64,000 nt of DNA from Capra hircus (taxonomy: Eukaryota > Chordata > Mammalia > Artiodactyla > Bovidae). The position numbers were made by a program, and so were the translations under genes. The DNA lies in assembly GCF_001704415.2 (NCBI RefSeq), contig NC_030819.1, positions 37,442,575 through 37,506,574 of the forward strand. The letters are read 5' to 3'. Below, piece by piece: positions 10,871 through 22,636 of this stretch. Each line of letters opens with the position of its first letter. Position 1 is the stretch's first letter. The notes under the pieces were generated by a model. It was given only the letters and a program-made list of their open reading frames with translations, was not told the DNA's origin and did no database searches.

Positions 10871-12384
10871 TTCCACTGAGTCCAATTCTGTTCTTTACGG
10901 CAAGACAGATTTCTGTTTTCTTTTCCCTTTTTTTAAAAACTCAGATCAGAAATGCAAAGCCTGGCCTTTCTGCTGGCATAGTCCTGTAGGGGTTTATGAG
11001 CAAAGTAAAGGAAGTGGGATGTGGACCATGTATAATTTATTAGCATATTGAAAAACAAATTGAATACCGTGCTGGACAGCAAAGGACCGCAGAACAGCCC
11101 CAACATGGGAGAAAGTACTGTTCCATTGTCCGTTATCTCTGAAACCCTTAAGAAAAAGACCTATCACTTGTAAACATTTTTTTTTTTTTTAATATATAAC
11201 CTGAACTACATTTAAATTTTCTGATTCTGAACTCTGCCTTGTGGGCCTCCACACTGAAGATCCTTCAGAAAAGCATAAGTGAATATTTGATTTGAGAATC
11301 ACCTACCGGATGTTGTTTTAACCACTTCTGAAATGGTCTAAAACTGTACACAGAGCTCAGGCCCTTCGGAGACTTAGAAAAAGTCCAGGGACCTCTCAAC
11401 CAAATGGAGATAAATTTAGAGATAATGAGAACTAAGTTTGAGCGTGAGAAATTCGCTCCTTTTCAGCTTCACTGATGCAAGTATTTTCAATTCAAAAAGC
11501 AAGAGGTGTCCTCTGATAAGTAGTTTCCTACAATAGGAGTGAATCAAAGCAGACACTCTTTAGCATGAGTGCACTTAGGGGTCATGGCTGTGCACGCTGC
11601 CATGATTCAACCCTGTTGAGCAATGAGACGTCAGAGACAGGAAGCCGCCTTGTTTATTAGAAGTAGGGTAACCACAGTCTCAGCCAACTGAGGAAGGTTC
11701 TGCTGGCACTTTCATTCTGAATAGCAAACCCTAGTGCAAGGGAAAAAAAGCCAAAGTGTTTGGTATAGGTGTTTATATACGACTAAAGAGCTCTTGTTTA
11801 CTTCTTAATTTTTTATTTAATTAAAAGAGCACAACCCTTACATTTCTTATTCAGTAACAGTTAACAGTTTAGCAGGGCTCTGATAGAAGTCAAGGATGAG
11901 AGGGCATGGCCTGGATTTCTGCGTATTCGAAGGTAATGAAACCTTTGTTTAGGTGGGTGCTTCCTTCAAGCTGTTCTAGAAGACATGTATTGAGAGATTC
12001 CACCATGTTTCAACAGGAAAAAGATCATTATTGCCTTAGGATTTCTGGAATGGTGTGAGAGGGGTTGCAGAATAATTTTCTATTATTCGATAGAATTGGG
12101 GGCATCATTTGGAACATTCTCAATTCCAGAGGAAGAAGCTAAGACCCTGAAGTGTCGCTTTCATAAAATCTCACGATCTAAGAAGTGTTAGTGGAAATTG
12201 GATGAATGAATCGAATTGAGAGTTACTTTATGTTCACTATTAGACTTGCTGTTTGGGGGAGAACTAAGAAAAAACTGTAATATGCTTGTAGTAAAGCTTT
12301 CCTGGCTTTAATTTATTCTTTCTCTGATACTTAAAGAAACTTACAGATCATGAAATTTGGTATAGGTTTTTAAAAGTCAGGCTT
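10871..12384. other. Unassigned sequence
   Basis: About 1.5 kb with no gene or named repeat recognised. A T14 run lies near 11177-11190. Confidence 0.5.
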
Positions 12385-12585
12385 GAAATCTGACTTCCCC
12401 CTTGTTGCTGGGACCCCAGGAAAGTGACTTATATTTGGGTCCTCAGTTTTCTCATTTGTAAAATGAACTTAATAAAAGAACCTACCTAAAAGGATTGTTA
12501 TGACATTTTGAAAGAACAGATCTGAAATGCCGTAGTGTGGTGTCTGCTATGTAGAAAGAGCAAAGTAAACGTGGCCTATTCAAAT
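12385..12585 (+). repeat. MIR SINE fragment
   Basis: Forward MIR-like order: GGAAAGTGACTTATAT, CTCAGTTTTCTCATTTGTAA, AATGAACTTAATAAAAGAAC, AGGATTGTTATGACATTTTG, then AGAAAGAGCAAAGTAAAC. An old, diverged, non-coding element. Confidence 0.65.
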
Positions 12586-15241
12586 GATGACTTATAATGA
12601 CTTATAATGTTATTTTGTTCTACAATACCTCAAGGCCCTCGTTTAAAAGATTCATCTTCATTTCCATCTGAGTACCAGGCCCCATAAGGGACCAAGGTTT
12701 ACATTTACACTCACCCCTGTATATTGGAAAAATAATTTTCTTTCTGCTGAGCTGAAATGAATACTCCATCAGGAATAAAGTTCAAGAAGTTAACACCTGT
12801 AAAGAGAGGTCAGTGAACATTTCAGAGTAGATTATAGGAACACCCCCAAGTTCACAATGGCAGTCTTCATTCAAGGTCAGTTTATATATTAAGGTCTCCT
12901 CTTTATTGCTTCCACTTCTTACTCTTGACTATATATGGTCTGCATTTTTATATGTGATTTTTGCATTTATTAATATTATTTAAATGATGAAGTTATGAGT
13001 TTTTCTTTGTACCTATTTCATGGATGAGAAGGCTGAAGCTTTGAGAAACTTGTTAAAAAGTGGTTGCATTAACTTTGTGTCACTTTTTGATTTTCTTCCT
13101 GTGTCTCCATCTCTCTTCATCCGGTTCTTTTCCTCACTGTACTTCTTGACTTCCTTCCTTTTCACCTTTTATCTTATTCTCCTTGTGTTTGTTATTTTAG
13201 TCTTTCTCATTTTATTTTTCCCTTATTTTTCCTCATTCGTCATAGGTATAACAAAATTTTAAGAGTTGTTGTATCTAATGAGTTTTGAATTTCATACCCA
13301 CTTTGAAAGGAGAGAATACATTTTTTTCTTAATAAAGCTGTTGAATTAAGTTATACTTTGTGGCGAGCTATTTAGCTCGTCTCCCTTGCATGTCCATGAC
13401 AAGCTGACAGGAAAAGTAGTTTGTTAAGAGATGGAGATGACTCATGGATAAATATCTTGAAAATCTTCTTTGTCACTGATAGATAATTTGGCTTGTACTA
13501 ACAGAATGCTCTGGTTTTAAAAGACATCGTATAGTAGCTACTATTTCAGTTGCTTTAAATCTGTCTTCTCAGAGGACGAAACCTGTAACCTATTCTTTGA
13601 GAGCCCAGTGAATTTAGCTGGACCCTTTTCAGAAAAAATGGGTGGAGCTCAGAGCCCCTTCCTGAGCCCTGGGGCTGGGCAGAGGCTGGGGACAGTTGGC
13701 CTGCTGGCCTGCTCTGTCTCTCCATCTTGAACTGTCCCATTGTACTGGCTACCTCCCCAGTTACACTCTCAACCCCTTGCCCTTCCTTTTTATTAGAAGC
13801 CCCTCTAGACTTAGCTTTGTGGAAGATAAGGGAAACTGAAAGACGTCCAGAAGCAAGCAAGAGCTTAAAATGGAATACTAGACCATATTTAAAAAAATTC
13901 CCTTGTCAGGTTCCAACAGCTGTGCCTGGCAGCCCATAGTTGACCTTAACCCTCCTTCTCTCATCCCTTAATGGCTCCCAGTAACTTTAAAAAATACCAA
14001 ACTTCTGAGCTCTCAAGTTATGCAGAGCACTACAACTTTCTCTGACTCTGGAGTCCTGAACCTCCTTTTCCTTATCTGAAGAGTCATGAATATTTTCTAA
14101 CTCCAAGTCTTTCACTTTCCCCTTTCTTGAAGAGGTCTCACAATGGAAGGAGGAGTAAGCAGATTTTTTTCCCACCAAGTTGAATTTCACTCCCTTTCCC
14201 TCCCAAACAAGGCAGACATGGCTTTTCAATATTTTTCCACTCTACTTTTACATGTAGAATTAAAGCAAAACAAATTATGGTAATCTTGGCTTTTTGGTTG
14301 AGTAGATTTTGGATGAGTTGAAGTTTACTGTAACTTTGAAATAACATTTTTCAGTTTGACAGTAGAGTCGGGTAACACAATTTTCATTTTCACAGATTAC
14401 TTTTCTGAGCCTATTTGCAGACCAGAGCATGACAAATAACATGAATAAGTTTCACTTCTTTTCTCTGCGTAGGAAACTCTTCATGTTAAATAGGATTCAT
14501 ACATACTCAAAGGGATATACTGCATAATTTTACACCTAGTGCCATATAAGTTGGATTTCTTATTCATCACACACCATATGCAGTGTTATTAATCTTTACT
14601 GTAAGTAGAATGACAAGTGAGCAGTAAAAACAGGCCTTAAAAACTACCGGCAAACATACAGCGGAAAAAAAAATCTAACAGATGCTTCAGAAAGAAGTGA
14701 CAGTCAGTGAAATTTGGGTTACATGTATGTTGCATAACTGATGCCTTGGTGTGTGCCCTCAATATGGTTCATGGTTTTCACTTCAAGTTCTAGCAGGGGC
14801 TCCATGCTGTTCTCCTTGTTTCCTTCTATACCCTTCTTTTCCTTCTTCACCTGTACTTCCCACACCTCTTACATCCTGTTATAAGCATCTTCTCTGGGTG
14901 GGGACTGCTTGACCTTTTCCTCTTCCTTTTCACTCTGCAGGCAGGTGTTGTGTTTGTCTGTATCTGTGGTCCCAAGCGTGTCCATCTCCCCTAAACTGGG
15001 TTGAGAATCGCTTTTAAAGTGGATGGCCTCACTTAACACTTGATGTTCCAGTCACTGTGTCCTCTGCTTACCTTGCCCATCTGTACGACCCATTGTTGCT
15101 CGTTGGGCCCATTCCTGAGTCTCCTGTGCCACGCTTTATCCTGGTCATGGGCTTGGTGCATTATAGCCCTCGCTTCCTGGCTGGCTGTTGCTGGGAACAA
15201 CTGTGTTTGGGGTAGATTAGTGCTGCTGTTTGTTCTGTTCA
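12586..15241. other. Mostly unassigned, possible L2 remnant
   Basis: About 2.6 kb with no gene recognised. Around 13965-14060, AATGGCTCCCAGTAACTTT followed by CCAAACTTCTGAGCTC resembles the forward L2 3' region. Open frames on both strands at 13555-13939 overlap one another and show no family signature. Confidence 0.45.
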
Positions 15242-15247
15242 TTGCTT

Positions 15248-15460
15248 GTGTGTGTGTGTGAAGTCACTCAGTTGTGTCCGACTCTTTGCGACCCTGTGGG
15301 CTGTAGCCTGCCAGGCTCCTCTGTCCATGGGATTCTCCAGGCAAGAATACTGGAGTGGGTTGCCATTTCCTTCTCCAGGGGATCTTCCCAACCCATGGAT
15401 CGAACCCGCGTCTCCTGCTTTGCAGGCAGACGCTTTATCCTCTGAGCCACCAGGGAAGCC
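15248..15460 (-). mobile_element. Bov-tA SINE, full length
   Basis: Reverse copy preceded by a (TG)n tail (15248-15260), with GTGTCCGACTCTTTGCG, TCCATGGGATTCTCCAGGC, a well preserved B-box (GGATCGAACCC) and head end CACCAGGGAAGCC. A short TSD, TTGCTT, lies at 15242-15247 and 15461-15466. Five overlapping open frames here are SINE shadows. Confidence 0.96.
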
Positions 15461-15466
15461 TTGCTT

Positions 15467-16410
15467 ACCCATACCCTACTCTGTTAAATGTAAATCTCTC
15501 TTTGAATGTGTCTTGGTTGTTTCATGTGCTGAGCCACAGTGCAGTCTGCCTGCAAAGAAGTTAAGACCAGCCCAAAGGCTGAAAGGCCTATTATACTGCC
15601 CTGGGGAGTAGGTTAAAGAATTTTGATTGTGCCTGCAAGTTGTTTGCAAACTCCAGAGATAAGCATCATCTGTGCACATTGATACAGAAACCAAACCTAC
15701 TGGGGTAAACCTTGTTGCTTTCTGTGACATCTTGTAAAGAACCAGGAAAAAAAACAATTTACAAGTATCCTCAGATACTTTGATGGCAAAGTAAATGCCT
15801 TGCATTGATTTGTTATTGTGGTCCATTAACACAAGCACCATGTATTTTTTCTTCTTTTAATAAATTGCTTTGTAGCCAGAGTTTTGCTTTTTTAAGTGAC
15901 TAGAATGGATTTGAGAAGCAGGAGTCTTAAATTTCCAACTTACTTGATATTAAGACTACAAGGCATTTTGGGGAGAATGTAAAGGGCAGATTTTGACTTC
16001 CTAAAACTTCCAATTAACTTTCCTTTGATTGTTTCTCTTGATATGATTTTTGTCATGTTTTTAAAATATATAATAATGTCAGTGATGTCAAGGTTTCCTG
16101 GGACATGAAGAGTTTCAGTCACTCTTACCCATCCTGGTAGATGCCCTTGAACAAAAAATTTAACTTATCTTTCCCTGCCCATAAGATGTTAATTATTATA
16201 ATTATTCCGTACTTTGTTCATAGCAATGTCATGATGCTTTGGAATAGATGTCATGCGTAAATATGAAGTACAGTGTAACAATGGGATTTTTATCTTCCTT
16301 AACATCAAATCTTTGCTCATTAATTTTTAATTAGGATAGCTGTGCTTTGAAGATGTTTAAGTTTGTGAGTCAGTCTTCTTAGTAAGATCATAGAGGTAGT
16401 CCTTTTGCTT
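15467..16410. other. Unassigned sequence
   Basis: No named repeat recognised. A 121-codon minus-strand open frame (15476-15841) is the longest in the stretch; it shows no motif I recognise and no splice context, so it is not called. Confidence 0.45.
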
Positions 16411-16625
16411 TTTTTTTTAAATTTTATACAATTTTTGTATAATTTTGGCAGATAGTTGGTTTATAGTGTTGTTAGTTTCGGTGGTACAGCAGAGTAACTC
16501 AGGTATACATATGCACAGATCCATTCTTTTTCAGATTCTTTTCCCATATAGGTTATTTCAGAGTATGGAGTCGAGTGTCCTGGGCTGTACAGTAGGTCCT
16601 CGTGTACTCCGTTTGTTTTCACTTT
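16411..16625 (-). mobile_element. L1 3'-end fragment
   Basis: Reverse L1 tail: T9 run, GGCAGATAGTTGGTTTATAG, TGGTACAGCAGAGTAACTCA, CTTTTCCCATATAGGTTAT and GGGCTGTACAGTAGGTCCTC. The 128-codon open frame starting at 16445 lies partly on this element. Confidence 0.82.
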
Positions 16626-16789
16626 GGGAAATGAGGAGTGAGCAGTTCTGTCAAGAATGGAAATTAACTCGGGGTTTTTCATTTTCTGGAGAGTCTAATG
16701 TAGTCCGTAAAGTATGTACTATGTTCAGAACACCAAAAAATCGCATGAACAGGGAGGTGGCAGTACAGCTGCCCTGGGCTGTGACCTTG

Positions 16790-16880
16790 AAGCTGTCTCT
16801 CATTAGTAGTGTGCTCCTGGGTAAGTCATGAGGTGTTTTCTCATTTGTAAAATGAGTCATCTGAGCCTGCCAATCCCAAA
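16790..16880 (+). repeat. MIR fragment
   Basis: Short forward MIR-like block: TGCTCCTGGGTAAGTCATG, then TTTTCTCATTTGTAAAATGAG. Short and diverged. Confidence 0.5.
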
Positions 16881-17341
16881 GTTTGCTTGAGTTCTGTCCT
16901 CTTAAAACCACATTTCCACTTCCCCACCCTTCCTTGCTTGCCCCTTCTGTCCCTGTCAGGTTTTGGATGTGGCCCCTGCAAGGGAGCTGATGCGGACCTC
17001 AGTGAGCTGCTTCTCTGTGGTACTGAAGTTGCTGATGAGGAAACGCCAGTTCCTAACAACAGGGCCCTGAAATTTTTTTTTTTTAATGTCCTGTATCGTG
17101 CATAAATTATTTCTGGCTACAGCGTCTAGAAGTTTAAATGATCACTCTGAGTTAGTTGCTTTGACTTTCCTTTGTGAATCATCCTTGCTGTTTTGCCTAG
17201 CTGGGTGGTTGTTAGTCTTTGGAGTTAGAGCTGGACTTTCTGTGTTTCGTTTTTAACCCCTTTGGGTCTAAGAATTTTGATGCTGTGAGTTGTCTGAAAT
17301 ACCTGTTGGAGGCAGGAGCAGTTTCAAATTTAACATACCTT
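16881..17341. other. Unassigned, with pyrimidine-rich acceptor-like tract
   Basis: A C/T-rich stretch (about 16912-16959) ends in CCCTGTCAG followed by about 100 nt open in two frames. It is listed as a weak finding; there is no further evidence of a gene. A T12 run follows near 17074-17085. Confidence 0.45.
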
Positions 17342-17354
17342 AATCCTAGCTTAT

Positions 17355-17553
17355 GGGCTTCCCTGGCGGCTCAGTGGTGTCAAAATCTGCCTGCCAGCGC
17401 AGGAGACGCAGGTTCCATTCCTGGGTCTGGAAGATCCTCTGGAGGGGAGGGCATGGCCACCCACTCCAGTATTCTTGGCTGGGGACAGAGGAGCCTGGAG
17501 GGGCTACAGTCCATGGGGTCATGAAGAGTTGGACACGACTAAACAACAACAAC
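17355..17553 (+). mobile_element. Bov-tA SINE
   Basis: Forward copy from GGGCTTCCCTGGCGGCTCAG to an (AAC)n tail. It has a small deletion in GGCTGGGGACAGAGG, where the usual GAGAATTCCAT is missing. A 12-bp TSD with one mismatch, AATCCTAGCTTA (17342-17353) and AATCCTATCTTA (17554-17565), brackets it. Confidence 0.95.
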
Positions 17554-17565
17554 AATCCTATCTTA

Positions 17566-18009
17566 CTGATGGTACATAGAAAAATTTACTGGGATTGGAA
17601 TTTTGTACCAAAAATTGTAACTTAAATTACTTTTCTTATAACTAATAAACAAGGCTTTAAATGCCCATAACAATATTCTATAGTCACTTGTCCCACAAAA
17701 TGAGTTTGTCTCCAGTTTTTCAATGAACGAGTCTCTAGTCCCCTTTACCCTTCATTCTTTCTCTTCCTTCAGACATGCCAAAAGGTTTTCTGATTTTCCT
17801 CCACCTCCTTTTCCTTCTCATCCGTCTACTCATATACTTTTCAGCAGTATTTTTAGCACATTTTCTCATCCAGAGAGGTCAATGCAGTAATTTAAAATTT
17901 CAGGCATTCATTTTAGACTTAACATCTGCTGTGTGTGAAGCCTGGTACCCAGATAGGGAAGTGCCACTGTTCACGAAGCATGTCTGGCTTTAGGAAGCCA
18001 GTGGGGGCA
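17566..18009. other. Unassigned, possible L2 remnant
   Basis: The pyrimidine-rich CTTTCTCTTCCTTCAGACAT near 17759 could be forward L2, but the match is short. No gene recognised. Confidence 0.4.
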
Positions 18010-18245
18010 GTGTGTTGATGGTAAACAGCTCTAGCCTCTCACTGCTTGTCTTTGCATCCTGCCTCTTGGCTTGTTGAGCATGTGACTTTGGCCAGTCTTT
18101 ATCTTCTCTCTACGCTGATTCCTTTTCTGTGAAATAGGGATGTTAAGCCTGCCTCCTGGGGTTGCTGGATGTTAAATGAATTAATACATAGAAAAGACTT
18201 AGTATGATCCCTGACACATAATAGTCCTTATTGTTTATTATTATA
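18010..18245 (+). repeat. MIR SINE
   Basis: Forward MIR in order: GAGCATGTGACTTTGGCCAG, TTTCTGTGAAATAGGGATG, GGGGTTGCTGGATGTTAAAT, AATTAATACATAGAAAAG, ATCCCTGACACATAATAG. One of the clearest MIRs in the window. Confidence 0.8.
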
Positions 18246-18543
18246 TTACTGTCACTCATTGGTAGTGGTAGTGGTACTGTTGATAGTGGTAGGTGGTATT
18301 TCTTGCCATCATGATTTTTACAGTTTTATGGAAAGTTGAGAGTTCTAGTATATGGAATATGTATTAAGTGTAAATTATGTTTGGAGTACAGTTTGTCACC
18401 GCAAATGGCAAATAAAAAATTTTTTTTTCTGTAAGTGTTACATTTAATAACATTCAGTTAGATTCTGTATTAGCCTACTTTGATATGTAGTCCATCTTTA
18501 ATTATTTTAGATGGATCAGTTTATGATAACAAGTATCTGAAGA

Positions 18544-18763
18544 GTCGACTCATTGAAAAATACCCTGATGCTGTGAAAGATTGAAGGCAAAGGGAGAAGA
18601 GGGCGGCAGAGGATGAGATGGTTAGATGGCATCACATACTCAATGGACATGAATTTGAGCAAACTCTGGGAGATAGTGAAGGACAGGGAAGCCTGGTATG
18701 CTGCAGTCCATGAGTGGCAAAGAGTCGGACATGACTCAGCAACTGAACAACAGCAAAACAACC
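18544..18763 (+). mobile_element. BovB LINE 3' fragment
   Basis: Forward 3' terminal BovB of about 220 bp: GTCGACTCATTGAAAAATAC, GATGAGATGGTTAGATGGCA, AAACTCTGGGAGATAGTG, AAGAGTCGGACATGACTCAG. An 8-bp TSD, TCTGAAGA, lies at 18536-18543 and 18764-18771. Coding frame disrupted. Confidence 0.93.
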
Positions 18764-18771
18764 TCTGAAGA

Positions 18772-19664
18772 TGCTTATTATAAGCACAAGCCAAGAAAAT
18801 CTCGATATAGGGTTTCCTGATAATACAGCTCTTTCCTCATTCGGTGTAAGTTACTATGCATAAGTTTAAGTGAATGCTGGTGTGGCCGTGGTGGATGGAG
18901 AGCACAGGCTCTGGAGGGAAACCTCCCTTCAGAGGTTTTGGAGGGAAAGCCAGGTGTTGATTGGCAGAGATGAAGAGGAGAGGCCTAGCAGCTGAGGAGT
19001 GGAATACCTTGGAATTTTTGGAGACAGAGATGAGCAGGTTATATGCAAGGGAGAGAAAGCCAGTACCCTCCAGCTTTCCCCCTCAGCTGTGATAATGGGA
19101 GAATAGAACAGAAAAGGAGGGATGACATTATCTAGTAGGGATTATGTTTGATTCTTCTTGATTCTTGACTCATGGCTGCGAGTGGCCTGATCCTGTTCAA
19201 GGGACATTGCCTTTAAAATTTAGGGAACTGAAATAGAAACTTGCTTCAGGGAAAGAATCCTCCTATTTGAATTGTATATGCTGTGATTCAGGCCAAGACA
19301 ATGGGGTGTGACATTGGGTGGGTAAGGTAGCCTGCTTCCTGGGGTATTAACCTGATTCTCAGTGTTGATAAATGGACCAATTGTGAATTCCTTTCCATGG
19401 AGTGTCAGAAAGCTGCTTTTCAGTAGAATTAGCCTTCTCAAGAGCGGAACTAGTAGAAAACGTACCAAAAAAACCAGAAGAAACCTTTTTTATTTGATTC
19501 AAAACTAATTCTCAGATTGTCTGCTGGGCAGCAGGTGAGCACCACGGGCGTGGTGTGGGAGGCTGACACACTGGTACCACGTTTGTGATGCCGCACGAGG
19601 GCTACTTTAAATTTAGACTGTCTTCCAGCTTCTGGGCTTACAGGCAACCTGACATTGATGGGAA
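18772..19664. other. Unassigned sequence
   Basis: About 0.9 kb with no named repeat or gene recognised. Confidence 0.5.
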
Positions 19665-19842
19665 ATTTTCTAGTTTAATTCTCACAGTTATTGTAAGAAG
19701 TTACAGTATCTTCCTTTTTTTATGCATAAGGAAAATGAGGCAGAGAAGATATATAATGTAGAAAATACATAGTTTGTTTTAGATGATAATGCCTAGAAAG
19801 GTTTGAGAGCCAGACTTGGAGTATATGTTTTCTGATTCCAAA
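19665..19842 (-). repeat. MIR fragment
   Basis: Reverse MIR-like: TTTAATTCTCACAGTTATTG, TATGCATAAGGAAAATGAGG, then GAGAGCCAGACTTGGAG. Diverged. Confidence 0.6.
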
Positions 19843-19844
19843 TC

Positions 19845-19868
<24 letters not shown>
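19845..19868. repeat. Homopolymer T24
   Basis: Uninterrupted run of 24 T between a reverse MIR and a reverse Bov-tA. The longest homopolymer in the window and prone to length variation and sequencing error. Confidence 0.95.
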
Positions 19869-19875
<7 letters not shown>

Positions 19876-19879
19876 CACA

Positions 19880-20098
19880 TCTTATATTTCTTCGGTCATG
19901 TCCAACTCTTTGCAACCCTATGGACTGTAGCCTGCCAGGCTCCTCTGTCCGTGGGATTCTCCGGGCAACAAAACTGGAGTGTGTTGCAGTGCTCTCCTCC
20001 GGGAGATCTTCTCGTCCCAGGGACGGAGCCTGCCTGAGTCTCTTACATCTCTTGACTTGGCAGGCAGGTTCTTTGCCACTGGCGCCACCTGGGAAGCC
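19880..20098 (-). mobile_element. Bov-tA SINE
   Basis: Reverse copy: CATGTCCAACTCTTTGC, CTCCTCTGTCCGTGGGATTC, GGAGATCTTCTCGTCCCAGG, and head end GCGCCACCTGGGAAGCC. The head contains extra bases between the B-box area and GGCAGGCAGG. Confidence 0.93.
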
Positions 20099-20109
20099 AA
20101 TATTGCCTT

Positions 20110-20739
20110 CTACTTCATCTCAGTTCTGGTCTTTGTCTTTCTGTCTTTGAGGGCGGGGTTTAGGGGCGAATGGTGACGGTGTTTTGGATCCTCCGCTATA
20201 GATGGTTGAGTCCATCGTGCTTTACCTTCCTTTGTGGAGAGGAAGGCTCCTCTTCTGCTCCACTCACTTTACTTCCTTGCTCTTCTGGTGTGCTCTTGCA
20301 CTCCTCTTCCCTTGGTCGTGCCCTGCTCCTCACCACCAGCCAAGCATGCATCCTGATGTGGAGTATGTGTGCAGGGGTCCTGGCAGAGTAGTCCGTGGTG
20401 TTTGTGTATGTGTGTGCAATGTGTGTGTTGTAATGTTCATAAATGGTTCTGTGCTATAAAACTCATTTTTCTTTCTTACAGTGCTCACCCAACACTGTAT
20501 GTTTAAGTTCCAATATTAAGATCCAATTTGCTGTCAATTATCACTTTGGCATAGTATTTTGTAACATTCTCTTACTGTTTTACGTTTTCATTCCCTCATG
20601 TCAGCCTCAGTGCCTTCAGCTCCCATCAGTACAGTGTTGCCTTAAACATTTCGAAACAGGTGTCTTTATGATGAATGATCAGATAGGGCTTAAACATACT
20701 TAATTTCACTAATTACCACCATATTTTTATTTTTTCTGT
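20110..20739. other. Unassigned, possibly L1M in its right half
   Basis: No gene recognised. A TG-rich patch lies near 20398-20430. Sequence from about 20480 may already belong to the old L1 that is clearer at 20740-20956. Confidence 0.4.
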
Positions 20740-20956
20740 ACTGACTCTACTGGTTTAAACATCCACCAGCTGTGTGTAAAATTTTCCTTTTTCCCAAATG
20801 GCTGCAAAGACTTAACACTGTTCTCCTTTCTAATTTTACACCATTCTGATAGATGAAAAGGAATAGATTACTTTGATATGTATCCCCTTGATTTCTAGTG
20901 AGTATTACCCTCTCTCCTATTCTCCCTGCCTTATTATATTATCCTTTACCTTTATG
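20740..20956 (-). repeat. L1M-type fragment
   Basis: Reverse old L1: ACATCCACCAGCTGTGTG, CAAATGGCTGCAAAGAC, TTACACCATTCTGATAGATG, CTTGATTTCTAGTGAG, in the order expected for the L1M 3' part. Diverged; left boundary uncertain. Confidence 0.55.
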
Positions 20957-21448
20957 GATATTCAGTTCGGTTCAGCTGCTCAGTTGTGTCCAATTCTTTG
21001 CGACCCCATGGACTGCAGCACGGTAGGCTTCCCTGTCCATCACCAACTTCCGAAGCTTGCACAAACTCATATCCAACAAGTTGGTGATGCCATCCAACCA
21101 TCTCATCCTCTGTCGTCCCCTTCTTCTCTTGCTTTCAGTCTTTCCCAGCATCCGAGTCTTTTCTAATAAGTCAGTTCTTCACATCAAGTGGCCAAATAAT
21201 TGGAATTTCAGCTTCAGCGTCAGTCCTTTCAATGAATATTCAGGGCTGATTTACTTTAGGATTGACTGGTTGGATCTCCTTGCAGTCCAAGGAACTCTCA
21301 AGAGTCTTTTCCAACACCACAGTTCAAAAGCATCCATTCTTCGGCGCTCCGCTTTCCTTATAGTCCAACTCTCACATCCACACATGACTACTGGACAAGC
21401 CATAGCTTTGACTAGATGGACCTTTGTTGGTGAAGTAATGTCTCTCCT

Positions 21449-22496
21449 TTATAGTGTGCTGTCTAGGTTGGTCATAGCTTTTCTTCCAAGGAGCAAGCAT
21501 CTTTTAATTTCATGGCTGCAGTCACCATCTTCAGTACTTTTGGAGCCCAAGAAAATAAAGTCTGCCACTGTTTCCATTGTTTCCCCATCTATTTGCCATG
21601 AAGTGATGGGACCGGACGACATAATCTTCGTTTTCTGAATGTTGAGTTTTAAGCCAATCTTTTCGCTTTCCTCTTTCACTTTCATCAAGAGGCTCTTTAG
21701 TCCTACTCGCTGTCTGCCATAAGGGTGGTGTCATCTGCATATCTGAGATTATTGACATTTCTCCTGGCAGTCTGGATTCCAATTTGTGCTTCATCCAGTC
21801 TGGCATTTCACATGATATACTCTGTATGTGATATACTCTGTATGTGTTAAATATGTATATAATATAATATACTCTGTATATGTTAAATAAGCAGGGTGAC
21901 AATATACAGCCTTGACATACTCCTTTTCCTATTTGGAACCAGTCTGTTGTTTCATGTCCAGTTCTAACTGTTGCTTCTTGACCTGCATACAGATTTCTCA
22001 GGAGGCAGGTCAGGTGGTCTGGTATTCCTGTGTCTTTCAGAATTTGCCAGTTTGTTGTGATCCACATAGTCAAAGGCTTTATTGTGGTTAATAAAGCAGA
22101 AGTGGATATTTTTCTGGAATCTTGCTTTTTTGATGATTCAGCGGATGTTGGCAGTTTGATCTCTGGTTCCTCTACCTTTTCTAAATCCAGCTGAACATCT
22201 GGAAACTCACAGTTCATGTACTATTGAAGCCTGGCTTGGAAAATTTTGAGCATTACTTTGCTAGCGTGTGAGATGAGTGCAGTTGTGCGATAGTTTAAAT
22301 ATTCTTTGGCATTGCCTTTCTTTGGGATTGGAATGAAAACTGACCTTTTCCAGTCCTGTGGCCACTGCTGAGTTTTCCAAATTTGCTGGCATCTTGAGTG
22401 CAGCACTTTCACAGCATCATCTTTTAGGATTTGAAATAGCTCAGTTTGAATCCCATCACCTCTGCTTTGTTCATAGTGATGTTTCCTAAGGCCCAC
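21449..22496 (-). pseudogene. BovB reverse transcriptase remnant
   Basis: Broken reverse transcriptase in the RTE-type LINE. Reading on the minus strand, 22496-22221 gives 91 codons including FIPIPKKGNAKEYLNYR of the RT core. 22217-21531 gives LLRNLYAGQEATVRTGH and GKGVCQGCILSPCLFN, then loses frame in the expanded TA-rich block. The catalytic YADD is still encoded at 21741-21730 (within NNLRYADDTTLMA) but in a different frame from the upstream part. 21688-21449 gives the following KVKEESEKIGLKLNIQ segment. The endonuclease region is absent through truncation. An active protein could not be made from this copy. Confidence 0.9.
21806..21885. repeat. Local TA-rich expansion within BovB
   Basis: The phrase GATATACTCTGTATGTG occurs twice in succession near 21813-21846 and again, altered, near 21866-21885, with ATATAATATAATATA between. 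Other BovB copies have a single short version of this stretch. The expansion puts the RT frame out of register. Confidence 0.8.
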
Positions 22497-22636
22497 TTGA
22501 CTTCACATTCCAGGATATCTGGCTCTAGGTGAGTGTTCACAGCATCGTGGTTATCTGGGTCATTTTTTTTTTTTTGTCTAGTTCTTCTCTGTATTCTTGC
22601 CAGCTCTTCTTATTATCTTCTGCTTCTGATATTCAG

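Larger units (their letters stand above)
20966..22627 (-). mobile_element. BovB LINE, longest copy (about 1.66 kb)
   Basis: Reverse BovB from its tail (TTCGGTTCAGCTGCTCAG) through the C-terminal ORF region and much of the reverse transcriptase, 5'-truncated at TTCTGCTTCTG. A perfect 9-bp TSD, GATATTCAG, lies at 20957-20965 and 22628-22636. It carries frame breaks and an internal expansion (about 21806-21885). The right-hand flank resembles L2. Confidence 0.96.

Noticed and set aside
13555..13939. Opposed open frames that might mark a processed pseudogene
   Set aside because: No A-tail, TSD or known protein similarity seen.
15230..15611. Several overlapping open frames of 60-121 codons on both strands
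   Set aside because: They are six-frame readings of one Bov-tA SINE; the same peptides recur at other SINE copies.
15476..15841. 121-codon minus-strand open frame
   Set aside because: No motif, signal, splice context or family recognised; part lies in flanking unique DNA where chance frames of this size are expected.
21057..21638. 193-codon forward open frame
   Set aside because: It is the antisense of the BovB RT gene remnant, not an independent gene.
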